From contig NZ_JADOTW010000018.1 in assembly GCF_015645095.1 (NCBI RefSeq), positions 1-64,000 on the forward strand: a stretch of 64,000 bases of DNA. Reading direction: 5' to 3'. Both the position numbers and the translations under genes were made by a program. The stretch is from Halomonas sp. 328 (GTDB lineage Bacteria > Pseudomonadota > Gammaproteobacteria > Pseudomonadales > Halomonadaceae). The notes under the pieces were generated by a model that saw only the letters and a list, made by a program, of their open reading frames with translations, ran no database searches and had not been told where the DNA came from. Positions 27,688-34,089 of the stretch are shown here, in pieces. Numbering within the stretch: the stretch's first letter is position 1; each line of letters starts with the position of its first letter.

Positions 27688-29023
27688 GCATGGCGAGCAT
27701 GGCCATCTTGAGACGCAGTGGCTTGACCGGCTTGAGCAGGTAGCCATAGCCCCGCCGCCGCGCCTGGGCCTTGAGCTCGGCATCGTGATGGGCGGTGACC
27801 AGGATCACCGGAAGGCTCGGACACTCCCGGCGCAGCCGATCCGCCACCGCCAGGCCATCCGTCGCGCCCAGGTGATAATCGATGATCAGCAGGTCCGCCG
27901 CCACGCCACGATCCAGCGCCTCGTTCCCGGTCGCGGTCACGGCGTGGCAGCCCCAGCCGGCGAGCAACGCCGCCATGCCGGCGCAGATCTCCGGGTCGTC
28001 ATCGATCACCCAGGCCGTCAGCCCGGTCAGCGGCGCCTCCCCCCCGACCTCCGCCGGCGCTGGCGGGTAGGCCCGCCCATAGGGCACCCGGATCGAGAAC
28101 CGCGAGCCCCGTCCCGGATACGACACCAACCCCAGGGGGTGATCGAGCAGGCCGGCGATACGCTCGACGATGGCCAGGCCCAGGCCCAGGCCCCGGTCGC
28201 CGCGGCCCCGCTCGGCAGGGCCGCGGCGAAACTCCTCGAAGATCGCCCGCTGCTGGTCCTCGGCGATACCGCCGCCGCTGTCGGCCACCCAGATCTCGAG
28301 CCCCTCGGCGCGGCGCCGGCAGCCCAGCAGCACCCGCCCCGACGCCGTATAGCGAATGGCATTGCCGAGCAGGTTGCGCACCATCCGGGCCAACAGGGTC
28401 AGGTCAGAGTCGATCAGCGCCCGGCTCGGCACATAGCGGAAGTCGAGCCCCTCGGCAGCGGCCAGCTGGCGATGCTCCTCCGCCAGCACATCGAGCAGCT
28501 CGCGGGCCGGGAAGCTGCCGCGATCGGGGGTCAGGGCCCCGGCATCCAGCCGCGAGATATCCACCAGGGTGCCCAGCAGGGTTTCCACATCCTGCAGGGA
28601 GCGACCGATATGCCATGCCAGGCGCCGCGGCTCCTCGGCCAGGGCCTGGGACTCCAGGGCACTGGTGAAGAGCCGTGCCGCATTGAGCGGCTGCAGCAGG
28701 TCGTGGCTGACCGCCGCCAGGAACTTGGTCTTGGAGAGGTTGGCCGCCTCGGCCTCCGCCTTGGCCTCGCGCAGCGCTTCCAGGGTGTGGCGCAGGGCCT
28801 CGGTGCGCTCGCGCACCTGTTCGGCCAGCACCACCGTGTGCTCGAAGGCGGCATAGGGAGCCGTCCCGGGCTGGCCACTGGACTCCACCCGCTCGATCAG
28901 GGCGGCACAGATCCGCCGCAGGCGGGCATTCTCTTCGACCAGCGCCTCCCGGGTGAGGCCCGGCTCAATCCCCGGCAGCTCCAAGGGCGACACCGGTGAA
29001 GGTCTGGTTGATGTGTCGGCCAT
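27677..29023 (-). CDS. Hybrid histidine kinase, ErcS'/NahK-like
   Basis: A 448-residue soluble kinase with no membrane helix. A short coiled coil (about residues 25-100) leads to HisKA with the acceptor His107 in AVSHDLLQPLNAARL, the HDLLQPL subtype typical of ErcS'/NahK kinases. HATPase_c follows (DSGGGIA, then GLGLGLAIVERI), then a receiver with Asp382 in LLIIDYHLG. It lacks the PAS domains I would expect in many relatives, so sensing probably comes from a partner. That partner is most likely the FIST protein, whose gene overlaps this start by 59 bp. GGAGAG lies about six bases before the ATG at 29023, inside the upstream gene. Confidence 0.87.
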   Translation of the reverse strand: MADTSTRPSPVSPLELPGIEPGLTREALVEENARLRRICAALIERVESSGQPGTAPYAAFEHTVVLAEQVRERTEALRHTLEALREAKAEAEAANLSKTKFLAAVSHDLLQPLNAARLFTSALESQALAEEPRRLAWHIGRSLQDVETLLGTLVDISRLDAGALTPDRGSFPARELLDVLAEEHRQLAAAEGLDFRYVPSRALIDSDLTLLARMVRNLLGNAIRYTASGRVLLGCRRRAEGLEIWVADSGGGIAEDQQRAIFEEFRRGPAERGRGDRGLGLGLAIVERIAGLLDHPLGLVSYPGRGSRFSIRVPYGRAYPPAPAEVGGEAPLTGLTAWVIDDDPEICAGMAALLAGWGCHAVTATGNEALDRGVAADLLIIDYHLGATDGLAVADRLRRECPSLPVILVTAHHDAELKAQARRRGYGYLLKPVKPLRLKMAMLAMQRR

Positions 29024-30116
29024 GGTGCTGCTCTCCGTAGGTGTTGAAGCCGATCACCCGACGCTCGCTCAGCAATCGGGACGCCGCGGCTTCCTGGTCC
29101 AGTGCCTCGATCTCCAGGCGCCGCAGGAAGCAGTCGCAACCGATGATCAAGGTCGGCGGGCCCAGTCGGTCTGCCAGGCTATCCAGGGTGGTGGCCAGAT
29201 CGGCGAGGATCGGCGCCGGGGTCATGGCGGTGAGCACGATGCCGGTCTCCACCGCACAGTAGAAGCTCAGGCTGCCATCCCCATTGACCCGCTGGATGGA
29301 GCGCACGAAATAGTCCTCGCCGATACGCACCGCCAGGGGATACCGGGCAAAGACATCCGCGTCCAGCCGCTCCGGGGCCAGCCCCACCAGGCGCGCATAG
29401 GCCTCGACGGCGGGGACGGCGTTGAGCTCCAGCACCCGGCGCCGCTCCCGATCGGCCCGGGTGACCACCAGCTTCTCGCCGCGGGGCCGCAGATGGTGGG
29501 TGCTGAAGACCTCGAAGGGCAGCCGGGTATTGATGGCCACCACCACCGCCGCCTCGCTATGGAAGCGCCCCTGGCAGTAGACATGCGTTCGAGCCAGGTG
29601 ATTGTCGTCGCCGGCCGAGCCCCCGAAGCTGGGGATGCTACCCAGGGCCGCGTCCAGGGTCGCCAGCACCTGCTCCTCGCGGCTGGAGAGGCCATCCAGC
29701 AGCGTCATCACGAAGGTGTGTTCGGCGATGGGCGCCAGGGCACGGCCCCGGCAATCCGCCAGGAGGTCGTCGCAGAGGCGCTGGGCCTGGACCAGGTCGA
29801 AGGCCTCCAGGTCGGTGACCAGGGCCAGGGAGACCGCGAAGTGGCGGGCATCGAAGCCGATGCCGACGACCCGCCCCCGGCCATAGCCTTCGCTGGTGAT
29901 CTCCCCGGCGGTCGTGCAGCCGGCCACCGGCACCTCGTCGAAGGCAGCGGTCAATGCCTCGCCCAGGGCGGCCAGGGGGTACTCGGCACTGCAGAAGAAC
30001 AGCACCAAGCCCAGGTGGCAATGGCTCAGGGCCGCCGCCAGCTCGGCAGCGGCGGCATCGGGGGCCCGGGCTCGGGTATCGGCCTGACGCAGGGGCGGTG
30101 CGGCGGTATCGCGCAT
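28965..30116 (-). CDS. FIST-domain sensor protein, NosP-like
   Basis: A 383-residue soluble protein containing FIST_N (about 35-230; VPVAGCTTAGEI, then SFGGSAGDD near residue 165) and FIST_C (about 240-370; PLAVRIGEDYFVRSI and the ending GFNTYGEQ). In several gammaproteobacteria, FIST proteins encoded just before NahK-type kinases are the nitric-oxide-sensing haemoproteins called NosP. The gene order here is the same, with a 59-bp overlap into the kinase. A haem-ligating His cannot be fixed by eye; HH and H residues occur near 220 and 365. A role in NO sensing is inferred from family and neighbour. Confidence 0.82.
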   Translation of the reverse strand: MRDTAAPPLRQADTRARAPDAAAAELAAALSHCHLGLVLFFCSAEYPLAALGEALTAAFDEVPVAGCTTAGEITSEGYGRGRVVGIGFDARHFAVSLALVTDLEAFDLVQAQRLCDDLLADCRGRALAPIAEHTFVMTLLDGLSSREEQVLATLDAALGSIPSFGGSAGDDNHLARTHVYCQGRFHSEAAVVVAINTRLPFEVFSTHHLRPRGEKLVVTRADRERRRVLELNAVPAVEAYARLVGLAPERLDADVFARYPLAVRIGEDYFVRSIQRVNGDGSLSFYCAVETGIVLTAMTPAPILADLATTLDSLADRLGPPTLIIGCDCFLRRLEIEALDQEAAASRLLSERRVIGFNTYGEQHHGRHINQTFTGVALGAAGD

Positions 30117-30194
30117 GGCGGGGCATCCTTCATGGTCTGCGGCCAGTCTAGCAGCCCCGAGAAGGCCGGGATAAGGCGCCGTTCGCTTGCAATC

Positions 30195-30402
30195 AGGCCC
30201 TCAACTGGTACCAGAGCCGCGCCAGACGCCCTCTTTCAGGGAGCCAGGTCAGGGAGCCAGGACGGTGCTTGCCCGGCACTAGGCCCTCACCCGGTGCAGG
30301 TCCCAGAGCCGCGCCAGGCGCCCTCTTTCAGGGAGCCAGGACGGTGTTTGCCCGGCATTAGGCCCTCAACTGGTGCCAGAGCCGCGCCAGACGCCCTATC
30401 CC
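30195..30402. repeat. Three tandem copies of a gene 3' end
   Basis: Units begin at 30195, 30281 and 30360 (spacing 86 and 79 bp). The third is the real 3' end of the gene at 30358. On the minus strand each unit reads as the same C-terminus: GRLARLWHQLRA stop in the gene, GRLARLWDLHRVRA stop in the middle copy and GRLARLWYQLRA stop in the outer copy. Between units is a shared linker with GGGAGCCAGGACGGTG. No other gene is seen between 30117 and 30357. Confidence 0.88.
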
Positions 30403-30927
30403 GGGGCGGGAATTGAGCCAGGGCGCCAGCCAGCGGGTCACCAGGGGGATGAACAGGAACACCATCACCGGGGTCAGCATCAGGGTGGTGGCCAGGACCT
30501 TGAGTACCATCGGCAGGCCGCCCAGCAGCTCGCCGAACAGGAACTGATGACCCAGGGAAACCGGGAAGAAGGCCAGCCAGATGGCCACCGCCTGCTTCCA
30601 GCGCGGCGGGGTCTGGCCGCCGGCCTCGCGGAACCAGCTGTCGAGGCCGGTGGCGCGGTGCTCGTGGGGCGCCAGGTAGAGGCCTTCGCCCCGCTCGAGC
30701 CAGGCGCGCCGGGAGGCGGAGTGCTCCCAGGCGGCGAGGGTCTCGGCGTCGCTGAAGCGGAAGATGATCTGGTACTCGTCGTCGCCGGGGGGCGGCGCCA
30801 GCACGCCGGAGCCCAGGTAACCGCGGAAGTCGGCGGCGAGTTCCCGGCCCTCGTCGAGCCAGGCCATGAAGTCGGGGTAGCGGCCGCGGGCCACGCGGCG
30901 GGCCACCATCAGGGTGACGGGTGACAT
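30358..30927 (-). CDS. Antibiotic-biosynthesis-monooxygenase-fold protein with membrane C-terminus
   Basis: A 189-residue protein. Residues 1-95 have the ABM ferredoxin-like fold (VTLMVARRVARGRYPDFMAWLDEG, then YQIIFRFSDAETLAAWEHS). Residues 120-175 contain two hydrophobic helices (KQAVAIWLAFFPVSL and TTLMLTPVMVFLFIPLVT). GAGGAG precedes the ATG at 30927. This combination is seen in uncharacterised bacterial proteins; the ABM part may be a haem- or quinone-handling domain. No catalytic residue assignment is possible. It stands alone, with decayed duplicates of its 3' end downstream and the dispersed element copy B upstream. Confidence 0.8.
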   Translation of the reverse strand: MSPVTLMVARRVARGRYPDFMAWLDEGRELAADFRGYLGSGVLAPPPGDDEYQIIFRFSDAETLAAWEHSASRRAWLERGEGLYLAPHEHRATGLDSWFREAGGQTPPRWKQAVAIWLAFFPVSLGHQFLFGELLGGLPMVLKVLATTLMLTPVMVFLFIPLVTRWLAPWLNSRPGIGRLARLWHQLRA

Positions 30928-31077
30928 CGTGTATCTCCTCGGTCCACACGGCGCCCCGGGTAGGGTCGCCTCGGCAGTCGGGGCCGGGTAAGGCCCCCTG
31001 CATGGGGGATGCAAAAAGTACACCATTTCTTGGCGCGTCTCTACCATGGCACTCCAGGTTAACGCGCTATATGTTGA

Positions 31078-31274
31078 GGCCCGGGGCTATCCTGGGGGCA
31101 GGCCGTCGCGGGGCGCTGTGAACCCATCCATGGGCGCTACTTTTGCCCTGCTTCGCTCTCGCATCCTGCTCCGCTAGCAGGGCCGGTGCTGGCCATCCCT
31201 GGCCAGCCCGTTCGGAGCCGTGCTCCTCACCCCTGGCAAAAAACCCCCGCTCCATCCTGCCCCCAGCGCCCCTT
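31078..31274 (+). repeat. Dispersed intergenic element, copy B (197 bp)
   Basis: It starts with GGCCCGGGGCTAT and CCTGGGGGCAGG, contains CGCTGTGAACCC and TGGGCGCTAC, and ends in CCTGCCCCCAGCGCCCCTT, matching copy A (14595-14727). It is longer by about 64 bp in the middle, where a different hairpin occurs (CTGGCCATCCCTGGCCAG). It lies in the 453-bp gap 30928-31380 between the ABM-fold gene and the fru terminator; I see no gene there. Confidence 0.75.
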
Positions 31275-31329
31275 AGCCATTCCAATGGCGATGGCCTTGT
31301 GATGTGCTCACGAGGCGCCCCATAGCAAA

Positions 31330-31358
31330 AAGGGCATGGCCATCATGGCCATGCCCTT
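31330..31358 (-). terminator. Terminator of the fruBKA operon
   Basis: A perfect 14-bp stem (AAGGGCATGGCCAT and its complement) with one-base loop as drawn. The A-run on the left gives a U-run for leftward transcripts. It lies 22 bp after the fruA stop. Confidence 0.88.
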
Positions 31359-31380
31359 GGCTTGTCGCCGCCCGGGTCGA

Positions 31381-33117
31381 TCAGGTGGCGGCCACCGCCA
31401 CCGGGGCGGCGCCGCGCTTGATCAGGGCATAGCCCAGGCCGGTGATCAGCGAGCCGACCACGATGGCGCCCAGGTAGAGCAACACCGGAGTGATGGCATT
31501 GGGGATCAGCAGCACGAAGATGCCGCCGTGGGGGGCCATCAGCTGGGCACCCACCAGCATGGAGAGGGCCCCGGTCACGGCGCCGCCGGCGATGCAGGCG
31601 GGGATCACCCGCAGCGGGTCCTTGGCGGCGAAGGGAATGGCGCCCTCGCTGATAAAGCACAGGCCCAGCACGAAGGAGGCCTTGCCCGCCTCCCGCTCCG
31701 GCTCGGAGAACTTCTGCTTGGCGACGAAGCTGGCGATGCCCATGCCAATGGCCGGCACCATGCCGGCGGCCATGATCGCCGCCATGGGGGCGTAGGTCTG
31801 GGAGGCCAGCAGGCCGACGCCGAAGGTGTAGGCGGCCTTGTTGACCGGCCCGCCCAGGTCGAAGCACATCATGGCGCCGAGCAGGATGCCCAGCAGCACG
31901 GCGTTGGCGGAGCTCATGCCGGCCAGGAAGCTGGTCAGGCCGGCGAGGATCGCCGCCACCGGCTCGCCGATCACGTAGATCATGGTCAGGCCGGTGACCA
32001 GGCTGGCCACCAGGGGAATGATCAGGATCGGCTTGAGGGACTCGACGCTGGCCGGCAGCTTGACGTGGCGGGTCACCGCCAGGGCCACGTAGCCGGCCAG
32101 GAAGCCGGCGAGGATGCCGCCGATAAAGCCCGCCTCGATATTGGCCGCCAGCATGCCGCCGATCATCCCCGGGGCGATGCCGGGACGGTCGGCGATGGAG
32201 TAGGCGATATAGCCGGCCAGCACCGGGATCATCAGGGCGAAGGCGGTGCCGCCACCGATCTGCATCAGCGCCGCGGCGAGGGTCCCCTCCTCCTGGAAGG
32301 CCTCGATGCCGAAGACGAAGGAGAGCGCGATCAGCAGGCCCCCGGCCACCACCATGGGCAGCATAAAGGAGACCCCGGTGAGCAGGTGCTTGTAGACGCC
32401 CTTCTCCTTGACGCCCTTCTTCGCCTCGCCCTGGGCGGCCGAGGCGGCACCACTCTCGACCTCGGCGTGCTCGAGCGCCGCGGCGATGGTGGCCTGGGCC
32501 TTCTTCAGGGCATTGCCGGTGGAGGTACGGTAGACCCGCTTGCCGGCGAAGCGGGTGGGATCGACCTCGATATCGCAGGCCAGGATCACCACCTCGGCGG
32601 CGGCGATCTCCGCGTCGGTGAGCTGGTCCTGGGCGCCCACCGAGCCCTGGGTCTCGACGCGGATCTCATGCCCCAGCGCCCTGCCCGCCTCGGCCAGGGC
32701 CTCGGCGGCCATGAAGGTATGCGCCACCCCGGTGGGACAGGCGGTCACCGCCACGATACGAGTGGCCCCGGCCGTGGGGGCCGCCGGCGCCTCGGCGGCC
32801 GGGGCGCTGAAGTCGGTGGCCTCCCGCTCGGCCCGTCCCAGGAAGGCCCCGGGGTCGGCCAGGGCCTCGCTGATCGGGGCCTGGAAGAGGCGCTTGCCGG
32901 CGAAACGCGCCGGCTCCGGGACCCGCTCGGCGGCCACCACCACCAGGTCGGCGGCGGCGATGGCCTCCTCGCCCAGGGGCGTGACGGGTTCGAGCTGGCT
33001 ATGCATCTCCACCCGGGCCTGCCAGCCGAGCCGGCCGGCGGCCTGCTCCAGGCGACGGGCGGCGAGGAAGGTGGTGGCCATGCCGCTGGGGCAGGCGGTC
33101 AGGATAATGACGTTCAT
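31381..33117 (-). CDS. fruA: Fructose-specific PTS enzyme IIB'BC
   Basis: A 578-residue membrane permease that imports fructose as fructose-1-phosphate. Two IIB-type domains come first: IIB' with Cys9 (TACPSGMATTF) and IIB with Cys127 (TACPTGVAHTF), the phosphorylated residue. The IIC domain (about 235-575) has around eight to nine helices, including the LGAMMCFDLGGPVNKAAY signature. Its start overlaps the fruK stop by ATGA. It receives phosphate from the FruB IIA domain and is the last gene of fruBKA. Confidence 0.95.
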   Translation of the reverse strand: MNVIILTACPSGMATTFLAARRLEQAAGRLGWQARVEMHSQLEPVTPLGEEAIAAADLVVVAAERVPEPARFAGKRLFQAPISEALADPGAFLGRAEREATDFSAPAAEAPAAPTAGATRIVAVTACPTGVAHTFMAAEALAEAGRALGHEIRVETQGSVGAQDQLTDAEIAAAEVVILACDIEVDPTRFAGKRVYRTSTGNALKKAQATIAAALEHAEVESGAASAAQGEAKKGVKEKGVYKHLLTGVSFMLPMVVAGGLLIALSFVFGIEAFQEEGTLAAALMQIGGGTAFALMIPVLAGYIAYSIADRPGIAPGMIGGMLAANIEAGFIGGILAGFLAGYVALAVTRHVKLPASVESLKPILIIPLVASLVTGLTMIYVIGEPVAAILAGLTSFLAGMSSANAVLLGILLGAMMCFDLGGPVNKAAYTFGVGLLASQTYAPMAAIMAAGMVPAIGMGIASFVAKQKFSEPEREAGKASFVLGLCFISEGAIPFAAKDPLRVIPACIAGGAVTGALSMLVGAQLMAPHGGIFVLLIPNAITPVLLYLGAIVVGSLITGLGYALIKRGAAPVAVAAT

Positions 33118-34088
33118 GCGAGGGCTCCCCCTGCGTCCACGTCGTTGAGACGACGCACGCGGGTCTGTTGTTGGAGTTGATGGAGGTCCGGGGCCTGAGG
33201 GTCGCCCACCCCGAGGTGACGAACCGCCTCGGCGGAGAGGGCGGTGGCCAGGCGCAGGGTGCGCTCGGCGGGCCAGTCGGCCAGCACGCCATGCAGCATG
33301 GCGGCGACCAGGGTGTCGCCGGCGCCCACGGTGCTGGCCACGTCAACGGCGGGGGGCAGCGCCTGCCAGGCGCCGCGCCGGCCCACCCAGAGCACGCCCT
33401 CGGCGCCGGCGGAGATCACCGCCTCGTCGACGCCGGCGGCGTGCAGCCGCAACCCGGCGCGCAGCCGAGCCGCCGGCGAGTCGAGAGATTCGCCGGCCCA
33501 GGCGGCCAGTTCCTCCTCGTTGGGCTTGACCGCGGCGGGGCCGGCGGCGATGGCGGCATCGAGCGCCGCACCGCTGGTATCCACCCAGAGCGGCAGGCCA
33601 TGGGCCTTGAGGCGGGTGATCAGGCCGGCCAGGTCCGCCGGGACGAGCCCCGGCGGCAGGCTGCCGGCGATCACCAGGGCGTCGGGGCGCCGCGCGGGAT
33701 CGCTCAGGCGCGCCGCCAGGTCCGTTTCCAGGTCCGCCAGGTCGGCGGCACTCAGGGAGAGGCCCGGGCCATTGATATCGGTGACCCGGCCATCCGCCTC
33801 GGCCAGCTTGGCGTTGATGCGGGTCTCGCCGGGGCGGCGCAGGCAGGCGTCCTCCACTCCCAGGGCCTGGAAGGCACGCAGGAAGGGGCCGTCGTTGTCG
33901 GCGCCGAGGAAGCCCGCCACGGTGACCTCATGGCCGAGGCCCACCAGCACCCGGGCGACGTTGACGCCCTTGCCGGCGGCCACCAGGTGCGTCTCCCGGG
34001 TGCGGTTGACCTCGCCGGGCACCAGGCGCTCGAGGCGCAGCGACAGGTCCAGGGCGGGATTCAGGGTCAGGGTCAGGATCTTGGCCAT
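33114..34088 (-). CDS. fruK: 1-phosphofructokinase
   Basis: A 324-residue PfkB-family kinase converting fructose-1-phosphate to fructose-1,6-bisphosphate. The N-terminal TLNPALDLSL and the GKGVNVARVLVGLG block are FruK-like. The C-terminal PfkB signature is STVGAGDTLVAAML, with the catalytic Asp. ATG at 34088 is two bases from the fruB stop; the 3' end overlaps fruA. The three genes are thus tightly coupled. Confidence 0.95.
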   Translation of the reverse strand: MAKILTLTLNPALDLSLRLERLVPGEVNRTRETHLVAAGKGVNVARVLVGLGHEVTVAGFLGADNDGPFLRAFQALGVEDACLRRPGETRINAKLAEADGRVTDINGPGLSLSAADLADLETDLAARLSDPARRPDALVIAGSLPPGLVPADLAGLITRLKAHGLPLWVDTSGAALDAAIAAGPAAVKPNEEELAAWAGESLDSPAARLRAGLRLHAAGVDEAVISAGAEGVLWVGRRGAWQALPPAVDVASTVGAGDTLVAAMLHGVLADWPAERTLRLATALSAEAVRHLGVGDPQAPDLHQLQQQTRVRRLNDVDAGGALA

Positions 34089-34089
34089 C

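Noticed and set aside
31048-31329. A small protein or repeat-array reading of the region with copy B of the dispersed element
   Set aside because: Open frames on both strands are short and low-complexity. The sequence is explained by its match to 14595-14727, and there are no spaced repeats as in a CRISPR array.
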